Below, piece after piece: positions 1-6,357 of a stretch of 8,813 bases of DNA (positions are counted from its first letter, which is position 1; each line of letters starts with the position of its first letter). Source of the stretch: Candidatus Moraniibacteriota bacterium. Its GTDB lineage: Bacteria > Patescibacteriota > Minisyncoccia > Moranbacterales > GCA-2747515. The stretch lies in the NCBI GenBank assembly GCA_027069365.1, contig JALXES010000007.1, forward strand, positions 1-8,813. Reading direction: 5' to 3'. Position numbers and translations under genes: made by a program. A model generated the notes under the pieces. The model saw only the letters and a program-made list of their open reading frames with translations. It was not told where the DNA came from and did no database searches.

Positions 1-492
1 GCCATAAACGCCAAAGATGCTGTAGAACACGGCAAGGTAGGCGATATACGGAATGGGGAACTGTGGCGTCAGTGCGCCGTCGGCGGTGTAGAAGAAGCCG
101 GGGAAGTTCAGCGCGCGCCCCTCGCCGTAGTAGCCAAAGAACGCGTCACTGATTGGTGTATGCATGGATAGCGCATGCGACTCAGCAAGCATCATCGCGG
201 CTGTCGCGATGGAGCCTTGGTCGCGCCCGGTGAAGATTGTCGGCGTTGTGAAGATGCTCCACACGAGCACAACGGTAAGCACAATGCCGAGTGCCGGTGC
301 CAGTGGCACAAGCGCGCGCCGCAGCGCCTCTGCACGCGCGGACGACAGCGCAATACCGCCCGCAAAGAGGTAAAAGAAAAAGAGTGCCGGTGTAAAGACG
401 CCGCCGAGCGCACTGACAAATGCCAACGCACCAAACACAACCCAATAGAGTCCGACGTAAGTAACAGTAGTTGTTGTGGAGAGTTTGGTCAT
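1..492 (-). CDS. GT-C-like membrane glycosyltransferase, N-terminal fragment
   Basis: The minus strand is open from an ATG at 492 to the left edge and gives 164 residues; the C-terminus lies outside the window. The protein is strongly hydrophobic, with likely membrane segments near residues 11-30, 34-50 and 61-81. They are followed by a loop with GRDQGS (Asp91), and later QFPIPYIAYLAVFYSIFG (144-161). An acidic residue in an early extracytoplasmic loop followed by a 'P..Y..' helix is the pattern of the GT39/ArnT-like GT-C family, which moves sugars from polyprenyl-phosphate donors outside the membrane. I infer that role; the donor and acceptor are unknown. The 492 start is favoured because a TATACT box lies about 37 bases upstream. 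An in-frame ATG at 579 would place that box inside the gene. No Shine-Dalgarno sequence is seen. Another polytopic membrane protein is possible. Confidence 0.7.
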   Translation of the reverse strand, partial: MTKLSTTTTVTYVGLYWVVFGALAFVSALGGVFTPALFFFYLFAGGIALSSARAEALRRALVPLAPALGIVLTVVLVWSIFTTPTIFTGRDQGSIATAAMMLAESHALSMHTPISDAFFGYYGEGRALNFPGFFYTADGALTPQFPIPYIAYLAVFYSIFGVYG

Positions 493-528
493 AAAGTCTG
501 CAAACGTGCGTGGTTTGGTAACACTCCC

Positions 529-534
529 AGTATA
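529..534 (-). promoter_or_regulatory. Probable -10 box of the GT-C-like gene
   Basis: Read on the minus strand, this is CGG followed by TATACT, five of six matches to the bacterial -10 consensus. Transcription would start near 522 and leave about 30 bases of leader before the ATG at 492. I see no good -35 hexamer at normal spacing. The same GGTATACT core precedes two other genes here, near 2078 and 6286. Confidence 0.5.
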
Positions 535-600
535 CCGCACTGCGCACACAACGAGAAGAGACGCGCGGTCGGGTTTCATATAAGGAGAGTCGTGCTGCTA

Positions 601-629
601 TTGACAAAGTGTGCTTTACCTTGTAACAT
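601..629 (+). promoter_or_regulatory. Strong sigma70-type promoter of the lipoprotein gene
   Basis: A perfect TTGACA (601-606) is separated by exactly 17 bases from TAACAT (624-629, four of six matches). This is the best -35/-10 pair in the window. Transcription should begin near 636, giving a leader of about 120 bases before the ATG at 759. It is divergent from the minus-strand promoter near 529. Confidence 0.7.
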
Positions 630-634
630 ACAAC

Positions 635-758
635 AGACCTGGAGAAACGGTTCGCGCCTCCAAAACGCTCACTGTTCCTGCAGGTCTTCAAATGTTCCTT
701 CACTCTCCCCGGCGGCATGGTGCCGCCGGGGACCCATCAAAACCACAGGAGGTTTAAA
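635..758 (+). promoter_or_regulatory. Structured mRNA leader with strong Shine-Dalgarno site
   Basis: Several complementary segments lie between the promoter and the lipoprotein ATG. AGACCTG (635-641) can pair with CAGGTCT (681-687). TGGAG (640-644) can pair with CTCCA (658-662). A perfect 10-bp GC stem pairs 707-716 with 722-731 around the loop ATGGT. AAACC (740-744) pairs with GGTTT (751-755), enclosing part of the ribosome site AGGAGG (747-752), which is six bases from the ATG. CCTCC (657-661) could also pair with the Shine-Dalgarno site. No U-run follows the GC stem, so it is not an intrinsic terminator. It may stabilise the message or control translation. It matches no riboswitch class I can name. 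Confidence 0.5.
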
Positions 759-1865
759 ATGGGTATATTTAAGAAGGCGCTGAGCCTCCTCTCAGCAATT
801 TTTCTGGCAGTCGGTCTTATCGGCTGTCAGACCGAAGTCCCGTCGTCCGTTGGTATTGACGCCAACGGCGACGGTGTGGTGGATTGTCAGGTGGCGGTAG
901 CCACCAACGACAGTTCCGTAACCCTCACCGCCGGCGAGGGTTGCCAGGATACGGCAGCTGCTCCGGCGACGCCCGCCGAACCAACGCCGCCGCCGGCGAC
1001 GGTGAGTGGCGACAATGTCACATTGACGGAGGGCGGCTTGCAGGTTGTCGTCCTCACGGACGAGAGTGGCAATCTGCGCGTCTATGACGCGGCTGGGCAG
1101 GAGACAGCCGTTCCACTGTCCGTTTCCAATGACTGGTGGGGACAGTGGAACGTGGAAGGGCAAGAGCCCGTCTACTCTGCGCTGACGCAGAAAGATGGGG
1201 TTTACACCCTTCTGTTCTCCGGTGCTGCCGGCACGGGACACGTGTCGCTCCACTACAGTGTGCCGGGGCAGGCGTCTGTCACGCTGTATCCGGTTGTGAT
1301 CGGCCTTGGTGATGGCATCACCGAGGTCACGGTTGATGGTGATACGCTGTGGCAGATTGGCCCCAGCGCCGGTGGTTCTGGCTCTGACAGTGGTTCCGGC
1401 GGCGATGACAGTGGCAACGGCAACGTTGCCGCGACGTTCATTATGAACGGCAACGGTGTCGGTGAGTACTCCACGTACTTCACTGTCACCGTAACTGACG
1501 CCGAGGGTCTACTCGGCGCACTCAATGCGCCGTTGCCGGAGTGCGACGCGCTTGACGTGCGGCTGGGCTTCTTAAATTATGATGGCCCAGTCGGTGGCAA
1601 TGCTGTCGTTCCCGGCTGGGATGATGAGGTCTCCGCGGTCGTGTTCAACGGCTCGGGGCAGTACATCATCCCTGGCATTCCGGAAAACTTTCGTGGCGGA
1701 TTCATCATGTACTGCGCCACGAAGGTGTCGGCCGCGACGTGGCGTGATGACATCCGGTATGTCATCACAAATGACCCGGCCATTGCCATCTCCGGTCCGC
1801 GGGTCGTGGAGGACCCAAACAATCCGGGCTCGTTCATCGTCGAGCTGGCGGATGGCGCTACCTAA
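759..1865 (+). CDS. Secreted two-domain lipoprotein of unknown function
   Basis: This 368-residue protein starts at the ATG six bases after AGGAGG. An in-frame ATG at 717 is rejected because it lies in the hairpin loop and has no ribosome site. The N-terminus is a lipoprotein signal: KK at 5-6, a hydrophobic core, then lipobox LIGC with Cys23 as the lipid-bearing residue. Just after it, residues 34-42 read DANGDGVVD, an EF-hand/dockerin-like calcium loop. Cys43 and Cys62 could form a disulfide. A Pro/Thr/Ala linker (66-82) leads to a beta-rich domain (about 83-202), a Gly/Ser/Asp linker (203-222) and a second domain (223-368) with two further cysteines. Strong promoter and ribosome site suggest high expression. 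I do not recognise either domain; a surface or adhesive role is inference. The class (exported lipoprotein) is secure. Confidence 0.85.
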   Translation: MGIFKKALSLLSAIFLAVGLIGCQTEVPSSVGIDANGDGVVDCQVAVATNDSSVTLTAGEGCQDTAAAPATPAEPTPPPATVSGDNVTLTEGGLQVVVLTDESGNLRVYDAAGQETAVPLSVSNDWWGQWNVEGQEPVYSALTQKDGVYTLLFSGAAGTGHVSLHYSVPGQASVTLYPVVIGLGDGITEVTVDGDTLWQIGPSAGGSGSDSGSGGDDSGNGNVAATFIMNGNGVGEYSTYFTVTVTDAEGLLGALNAPLPECDALDVRLGFLNYDGPVGGNAVVPGWDDEVSAVVFNGSGQYIIPGIPENFRGGFIMYCATKVSAATWRDDIRYVITNDPAIAISGPRVVEDPNNPGSFIVELADGAT

Positions 1866-1869
1866 AAAT

Positions 1870-1895
1870 CCTCACCCGGGAGAAATAGGGTGAGG
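1870..1895. terminator. Perfect hairpin just after the lipoprotein gene
   Basis: CCTCACCC (1870-1877) pairs with GGGTGAGG (1888-1895) around a 10-base loop, five bases after the stop codon. No U-tract follows on the plus strand, so it is a weak terminator or an mRNA 3'-end stabiliser in that direction. On the minus strand the stem is followed by ATTTTTA, so it could end antisense transcripts entering from the right. Confidence 0.45.
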
Positions 1896-1916
1896 TAACT
1901 ATACGCTCGGTGGAGT

Positions 1917-1981
1917 GAAGACGTGACTGCGTCGCAACGCGGTCAGTAACTGTCTTCATCTCTGCCGGGCGTTTTTCTTTT
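1917..1981 (+). terminator. Probable terminator region of the lipoprotein gene
   Basis: An extended hairpin has outer arms GAAGAC (1917-1922) and GTCTTC (1952-1957) and an inner 8-bp stem with one G-U pair (1924-1931 with 1938-1945, loop TCGCAA). A T-rich run TTTTTCTTTT lies at 1972-1981. The run starts about 14 bases after the outer stem, farther than usual. An alternative stem AACGC/GCGTT (1936-1940 with 1969-1973) would touch the U-run but is weaker. Termination is likely, though the exact structure is unsure. Confidence 0.4.
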
Positions 1982-2007
1982 GAAGCATGCAGGAGTGTCG
2001 CTTTGAA

Positions 2008-2027
2008 CCTGCCTGCCGGCAGGCAGG
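2008..2027. repeat. 20-base perfect GC-rich palindrome
   Basis: CCTGCCTGCC (2008-2017) is followed directly by its reverse complement (2018-2027). Each arm is itself built from the 4-base repeat CCTG. Flanking GAAC (2005-2008) and GTTC (2031-2034) give a second, offset inverted pair. It lies between the terminator region and the promoter at 2054. From memory, palindromes of this type recur between genes in CPR genomes; I cannot check this here. It may be a dispersed repeat, a protein-binding site or a cruciform-forming spacer. Confidence 0.6.
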
Positions 2028-2053
2028 CAAGTTCAGGACAACATCTCTTTTGG

Positions 2054-2083
2054 ACGACAGCGGGCACAAGGACATGGTATACT
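2054..2083 (+). promoter_or_regulatory. Probable promoter of the Clp-like ATPase gene
   Basis: TATACT (2078-2083) is preceded by TGG, giving an extended -10 (TGnTATACT). A -35-like ACGACA (2054-2059, four of six matches) sits 18 bases upstream. Transcription would start near 2090, so the heptamer repeat at 2113-2196 would lie wholly within the untranslated leader. Confidence 0.5.
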
Positions 2084-2112
2084 TGAAGTAAGCGCGTTAT
2101 ATCTGTGAAGTA

Positions 2113-2196
2113 ACTCACTTCTCATAACTCCCAACTCACCACTCACCACTCACCACTCACCACTCACGACTCACTGCTCATAACTCACAACTCATA
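2113..2196 (+). repeat. Tandem heptamer repeat, 12 units, consensus ACTCACC
   Basis: Twelve contiguous 7-base units fill 84 bases without a gap. The centre (2134-2161) holds four identical ACTCACC units. The outer units are variants: ACTCACT, TCTCATA and ACTCCCA on the left; ACTCACG, ACTCACT, GCTCATA, ACTCACA and ACTCATA on the right. The plus strand has only two G residues in the array. The array ends four bases (AGGT) before the ATPase ATG at 2201, so it forms most of that leader. It replaces a normal ribosome site: the only AGG is one base from the ATG, too close to work as a Shine-Dalgarno sequence. It could be an unstructured translation-enhancing leader or slippage-prone DNA that varies in copy number. 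Confidence 0.85.
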
Positions 2197-2200
2197 AGGT

Positions 2201-4675
2201 ATGAACTTCTTCTCATGGTACTTTGGCGCCGGGTTTCGGCGGTTTGTAGAATACTACAGTATCTGGCTGGCGTTTTTGTGGCGGCTGTTTCACATTGAGC
2301 ACCACATTAGGACGCTCTTTGCGCCGTGGCACAAGGATGTCAGTTTTCGTCGGCGCCCCGGTCTGCACCCAATTCTCTGGGCGCGGCGTCTGGCGGACAA
2401 CCTCTTTGCGCGTTTCATGGGGATGAACGTGCGCATTGCAACAATCCTTACGGGGTTTGTGGTGATGGCGGTCTATGTGGTGTTCCACGCGTTGGCAATT
2501 GTTGTGTGGTATACGCTGCCATTCTATCTGCTTGGCGTAGTCATCCTCATGCTGCAGGGGACGGTGGTGGCGTGGGTGATTGGTGGACTCCTACTCCTCG
2601 TGCCGGCGGTACTGTACTATGGCATTGCGCGGGTGTACATGCACGAGCGAGGCACAAAGGACTATCGCACACTCTCCATGCGCGAGCTGGATGCTGAGCC
2701 ATGGTTTGAGCGCGTGTACCAGCGCGTGGGGCTCTCGCGCGCAGACATCACACCGGAGATGCTTGCGGACTTTGCGCGGTTTGAGGAAGTGCTCGCACAG
2801 CAGGACGTGAGCGTTGAGGAATTTGAGCATATTCTCGCGTGGGAAATCAGCGTGCAGGAGAAGAAAGATCACCATGCCGCGTGGTGGCGCGAAGAGAACT
2901 TGCGTACAATCCGCCCCATCGGGCAGTACTGGGCGTATGGCTACACCATCCACCTGGATCGCTACAGCACGGATTTGTCGCGCCATGATAGCACGGACTA
3001 TGCGGACGCGGAGTTTACGGGGCGCCAGGAGGCGGTGAACATGTTGTTGCTGACGCTGGAGCGCCCGGGAGAGAACAATGCCTTTCTTGTGGGTGATGCC
3101 GGCGTTGGCAAGAAGACACTCTTGCACTCCATCGCGCGCAAACTGCGCACCGGGGCGTTTGACCACAGTCCTCTGCTGCGTGACAAGCGCATTCTTTTGG
3201 TGGATATGGCGCAAGCGCTGGCAGACGCACAGCACAACGATGGTGGAATAGACCTATTTCTGCACCAGATTTTTCATGAAGCGGCGTATGCCGGCAACGT
3301 CATTATCGTCGTGGACAATTTCCACCGCTACGTGCGCGATGCCAAAGCGTCGTATGACATCACGCCGATTATTGCCGAGTATTTGCACTTGCCAACATTC
3401 CAGTTGATTGCGTTGACATCACGTAAAGCCTACAACACCGAGCTTAGCCAGCGCGATGATCTGTTGAAATACTTCACCACCATTACAATTGAGGAACTGG
3501 ACGAACCAGCAAGCATCCACGCGCTGCTGGGCAAGTTTGCCGCACTGGAGCGAGACAGCGTGCTCTTCACCTATGGGGCGCTGCGCGACATCGTGCGACT
3601 GTCCGGGCGCTATCGTGCCGATGCGCCACTGCCGGAGCGCGCTGTGGATTTGGCAACGGAGGTTGTGCTGTACTGGAAGAACACCGGTGCTCGCGCGCGC
3701 ATTGATGGTGCGCTGGTACGCGACTTCCTCACCACCAAGACGGGGATGCCGATGGGGGCGATTGATGGCGCAGAGAAGGAGAAACTCCTCAACATGGAGC
3801 AGATTTTGCATGAGAAAATTATCGGGCAGGATGATGCTGTGCGCCAGGTGGCGGAGGCGGTGCGCATCATGCGCAGCGGGATTACGGATACGAGCAAGCC
3901 GATGAGCAGTTTTCTCTTTTTGGGGCCAACCGGTGTGGGGAAGACGGAGACGGCCAAAGCGCTGGCGGACGTCTACTACGGCAGCGCTGATGCGATGATT
4001 CGCATTGACATGAGTGAGTTTCAGGGAGCTGACGCATTCAAGCTCCTCATTGGTGATGAAGAAACGGGTGAGTTGGGGCGCTTGACCACCGCCGCCAAGG
4101 AGCACCCGTATGCGCTGCTGCTGCTGGATGAATTGGAAAAAGCGCACCCGCGCGCGCTGGATCTCTTCTTGCAGATTTTGGACGAGGGGTTTGTGACGGA
4201 TGCCTTTGGTGACCGGGTGAACTTTCGCAATATGATTATCATCGCGACATCTAATGCCGGGGCGGTGTTCCTGGCGGACCAGCTTGCACAGGGTGTTCCG
4301 GTGGAGGACATCAAGCAGCCGCTGATTGACAAAATTGTGCATGACGGTATCTACCGCTTGGAGTTTCTAAACCGCTTCAGTGACATCATTCTCTTCCGCC
4401 CACTGACGCAGGAGGAATTGCACAAAGTTGTGCGGCTGATGTTTGGACGTCTCACCACGCGTCTGAAGAAAGAGAAGAACATCACGCTCACGATTGATGA
4501 TGATGTGATTGATGTTGTTGTGCGCAAGGGCTACAACACGACGTTTGGTGCGCGGTCTATTGCGCGCTACATTGATGACAAGATTAGTGATGTCATCGCG
4601 CGCAAGATTATTGCCGGTGATGTGGTGCGCGGGGGTTCGGTGCACATCGCTGTGAGTGATCTTGACGAAGATTAA
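2201..4675 (+). CDS. Membrane-anchored Clp/Hsp100-like double AAA+ ATPase
   Basis: 824 residues. The N-terminus is hydrophobic and aromatic, contains LFAPWHKD (39-46), and has membrane segments near 79-103, 105-120 and 122-143, where a Clp N-domain would normally be. First AAA module: Walker A GDAGVGKKT (298-306); Walker B VVDN, with Asn373 at the catalytic Glu position. A linker with the ClpC-like TKTGMP and IIGQDDAV motifs follows. Second module: Walker A GPTGVGKT (575-582), Walker B LLLLDE (Asp643, Glu644), sensor-1 Asn685, FLNR finger (Arg725), sensor-2 GAR (Arg785). The second module looks active; the first probably binds but hardly cleaves ATP. The GYVG pore loop is replaced by GDEETGELG (618-626), and no ClpP-binding loop or coiled-coil middle domain is seen. 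The likely job is remodelling proteins at the membrane; substrates are unknown. The 2201 start keeps the N-terminal segment I recall from CPR homologues. Confidence 0.85.
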   Translation: MNFFSWYFGAGFRRFVEYYSIWLAFLWRLFHIEHHIRTLFAPWHKDVSFRRRPGLHPILWARRLADNLFARFMGMNVRIATILTGFVVMAVYVVFHALAIVVWYTLPFYLLGVVILMLQGTVVAWVIGGLLLLVPAVLYYGIARVYMHERGTKDYRTLSMRELDAEPWFERVYQRVGLSRADITPEMLADFARFEEVLAQQDVSVEEFEHILAWEISVQEKKDHHAAWWREENLRTIRPIGQYWAYGYTIHLDRYSTDLSRHDSTDYADAEFTGRQEAVNMLLLTLERPGENNAFLVGDAGVGKKTLLHSIARKLRTGAFDHSPLLRDKRILLVDMAQALADAQHNDGGIDLFLHQIFHEAAYAGNVIIVVDNFHRYVRDAKASYDITPIIAEYLHLPTFQLIALTSRKAYNTELSQRDDLLKYFTTITIEELDEPASIHALLGKFAALERDSVLFTYGALRDIVRLSGRYRADAPLPERAVDLATEVVLYWKNTGARARIDGALVRDFLTTKTGMPMGAIDGAEKEKLLNMEQILHEKIIGQDDAVRQVAEAVRIMRSGITDTSKPMSSFLFLGPTGVGKTETAKALADVYYGSADAMIRIDMSEFQGADAFKLLIGDEETGELGRLTTAAKEHPYALLLLDELEKAHPRALDLFLQILDEGFVTDAFGDRVNFRNMIIIATSNAGAVFLADQLAQGVPVEDIKQPLIDKIVHDGIYRLEFLNRFSDIILFRPLTQEELHKVVRLMFGRLTTRLKKEKNITLTIDDDVIDVVVRKGYNTTFGARSIARYIDDKISDVIARKIIAGDVVRGGSVHIAVSDLDED

Positions 4676-4714
4676 GCGCGCAGTAAGCAGAACGACGTGC
4701 GACAGCGCGGCGAT

Positions 4715-4746
4715 AAAAACACCACTCTGTCGGAGCGGTGTTTTTT
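4715..4746. terminator. Bidirectional intrinsic terminator
   Basis: AAAAACACC (4715-4723) pairs perfectly with GGTGTTTTT (4737-4745), and CTC/GAG extends the stem inside around the loop TGTCG. T6 lies at 4741-4746 on the plus strand and U5 on the minus strand. It sits between the stops of two convergent genes and can serve both. Confidence 0.9.
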
Positions 4747-4752
4747 GTGTCG

Positions 4753-6240
4753 CTAGAACAATCCCTCCTTTTCGGGGAACGTGATGAAGAAGAGAGGGTG
4801 CGCATTACCATCGGTCTCAGTGATGAAGAGGTGTGATGCGGCGTGGTTGGCGCGCACTACGCTCGGCGTGCGCAGTTGCAGCAGGGTGTGTGTCGTACGT
4901 CCGCCACGTCCGTCAAGGCTTGTGAGTTTGAGCGCGTGTGGTGTCGTGTAGAGAACGTGTTCGTAATCAGCGGTCCACTGGACGTTATCCACCGGTGTCG
5001 TGAAGCGAGCAAGCGTGAGTGTCTCGCCGGCGGTGCGCAGCGGTTGTACATCCCAATCGCGCACGAAGCGCACGAAGATTTCATTGTCGCTCCAGTAGAG
5101 TAACTTCTTGCCATCGTTGGAGAAGTGGGAGCCGCGAATGTTGCGGGCCAAAACGCCTGCAAGTGACGGCCGTGCTCCATCAAAGAACTCCAGCGTACCG
5201 CTGCGCGTACCACGCACAACAACGCGATTGTCGTCATAGACCGTCACGACAGCATCATCATCCGGGCTAAGTGTTGTTGGCGTGGTCGTGATTTGTGTGG
5301 CGCTGCCATCTTGAGATAGTTTGATGATGACGCCGGTGCGACGTGTCAGGTAGTAGAGCGCATTGCCGGCGATAGTATAGGCGCGCACATCACCGGCACG
5401 TGGCGTTGTGCGCACAGTATCGCGTCGCACATCTGTCTCCGGCAGGGTGATTTCTGTCAGTGTGTTGTCAATGTGCGCGTAGAGCGTGCGCGACTTCTGC
5501 GGGTGCCAGCGGACGGTGTCAATTGTCGTTGCCGCCGGGAACACATCACGCAGGGAGAGAGTGAGTGTATCGTCGGGCGTGAGAATGAGTGCGTCGCTCT
5601 GTAGGCTGCCATCAGCGCGCGTGTGCGTGACCGGTACGATGAGCGCGGTGGCGTCTCGTGACCACTCAACATTCTGCGCTGTATCCGGTGTGAGGCGGCG
5701 CTGAGGAAAGGGTGTACGTGTTGTTGTGCGCACGTTGTTGGGGTCGGTCACATCAAGGATGGTGACGCCCAGGCGATCATCATCGTGCGCAAAAGGCACG
5801 GCAATGAGGTTGCGTCGCGGTGCGCGATAAAAAACGTGCGTCGGCAGTGTGGCGAGTGGCGTGCGTGTGTACGTTGTGCGCGGCAGGATGACGTTCCAGA
5901 GCTCCGTGCTAATGCCGCTGGAGACGGTTATGGTTTTGGTGACCGGCTGGAAGCCGTCGCGCGTGATGTGGACCGTATGCTCGCCGGGCGCAATCCCGGT
6001 GATGTGGTAGGTGTCATTGATGAAGCTGGGGTTATCGTCGGTGTGGTCGTCAATGGTGACGGTCACGGTGCGGGGATTTGCCTTGACGGTGATGGAGCCG
6101 GCGTAGACAAAGACACCGCGGTCAAAACTGAAGCGGTAGCCAAACGCATAGGGAATGATAACGCCGATGAGGCACACATAGGCAACAACAAGTGTCCAAA
6201 AGAAGATGCGCCGGCCGGTATGATGGTAGTGAGAGTACAT
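4753..6240 (-). CDS. Membrane-anchored PEGA-domain protein with beta-propeller-like region
   Basis: 495 residues from the ATG at 6240. A TTG five codons upstream (6255) is possible but less likely. A short basic N-terminus (RR at 10-11) precedes one membrane helix (12-33), so the rest should lie outside the cytoplasm. Residues about 47-119 form a PEGA domain: the GSITVKANP start, a short IDD turn, YHITGIAPGEHTV, then the RDGF strand. The remainder (about 125-495) has repeated beta-strand blocks such as VEWSRDATALIVPV, VRWHPQKSRTLY, SHFSNDGKKLLYWS and VQWTADYEHVLYT. This is the W/F-S-x-D-G pattern of WD40/TolB-like propellers. PEGA proteins of this design are common in CPR and often bind envelope components; the ligand here is unknown. 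It is convergent with the ATPase gene and shares its terminator. No Shine-Dalgarno sequence is seen. Confidence 0.8.
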   Translation of the reverse strand: MYSHYHHTGRRIFFWTLVVAYVCLIGVIIPYAFGYRFSFDRGVFVYAGSITVKANPRTVTVTIDDHTDDNPSFINDTYHITGIAPGEHTVHITRDGFQPVTKTITVSSGISTELWNVILPRTTYTRTPLATLPTHVFYRAPRRNLIAVPFAHDDDRLGVTILDVTDPNNVRTTTRTPFPQRRLTPDTAQNVEWSRDATALIVPVTHTRADGSLQSDALILTPDDTLTLSLRDVFPAATTIDTVRWHPQKSRTLYAHIDNTLTEITLPETDVRRDTVRTTPRAGDVRAYTIAGNALYYLTRRTGVIIKLSQDGSATQITTTPTTLSPDDDAVVTVYDDNRVVVRGTRSGTLEFFDGARPSLAGVLARNIRGSHFSNDGKKLLYWSDNEIFVRFVRDWDVQPLRTAGETLTLARFTTPVDNVQWTADYEHVLYTTPHALKLTSLDGRGGRTTHTLLQLRTPSVVRANHAASHLFITETDGNAHPLFFITFPEKEGLF

Positions 6241-6265
6241 GTGTGGTGTAGTCAAGATCTAAAAA

Positions 6266-6271
6266 GTAATA
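6266..6271 (-). promoter_or_regulatory. Possible -10 box of the PEGA gene
   Basis: On the minus strand CGG is followed by TATTAC (four of six matches), about 26 bases before the ATG at 6240. A poor -35 candidate (ATGAGT) lies 17 bases upstream and overlaps the plus-strand promoter at 6286. Only the position between divergent genes makes this likely. Confidence 0.25.
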
Positions 6272-6282
6272 CCGAGGGAGTG

Positions 6283-6291
6283 TGGTATACT
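6283..6291 (+). promoter_or_regulatory. Extended -10 promoter of the membrane protein/GT4 operon
   Basis: TGGTATACT carries both the TGn extension and a near-perfect TATACT (6286-6291). The -35 region is poor, as is usual for extended -10 promoters. Transcription would start near 6298, about 60 bases before the chosen ATG. The nine bases are identical to those at 2075-2083. Confidence 0.5.
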
Positions 6292-6357
6292 CATAGTGTA
6301 GCGTCTGGAGACATTTTTGTTAACTCCTTTGTGGCGCGGATGGCGCCTCACTGTCTT

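Noticed and set aside
678..685. CCTGCAGG palindrome in the lipoprotein leader
   Set aside because: An 8-base palindrome is short enough to be chance and overlaps the longer AGACCTG/CAGGTCT pairing, which explains it equally well.
182..718. 178-residue minus-strand open frame
   Set aside because: Out of frame with the membrane protein at 1-492, Cys/Arg-rich and without motifs; a shadow.
707..731. Intrinsic terminator or attenuator
   Set aside because: The 10-bp GC stem is followed by ACCCATC, not a U-run.
717..758. Upstream ATG of the lipoprotein frame
   Set aside because: It sits in the loop of a 10-bp GC hairpin, has no ribosome site, and would put 14 polar residues before the signal peptide.
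175..783. 202-residue plus-strand open frame over the left region
   Set aside because: Rich in Cys, Arg and His with no domain. It is the shadow of the hydrophobic minus-strand GT-C-like gene and runs through the lipoprotein promoter and leader.
2113..2196. CRISPR array
   Set aside because: Units are 7 bases and directly tandem, with no spacers and no cas genes.
6253..6255. TTG start for the PEGA protein
   Set aside because: An ATG lies only five codons downstream and the extra residues add nothing recognisable; kept only as an alternative.
5785..6339. Upstream extension of the small membrane protein frame
   Set aside because: It overlaps the PEGA gene on the other strand, crosses the intergenic promoter and has no recognisable sequence; the hydrophobic protein begins at about 6358.
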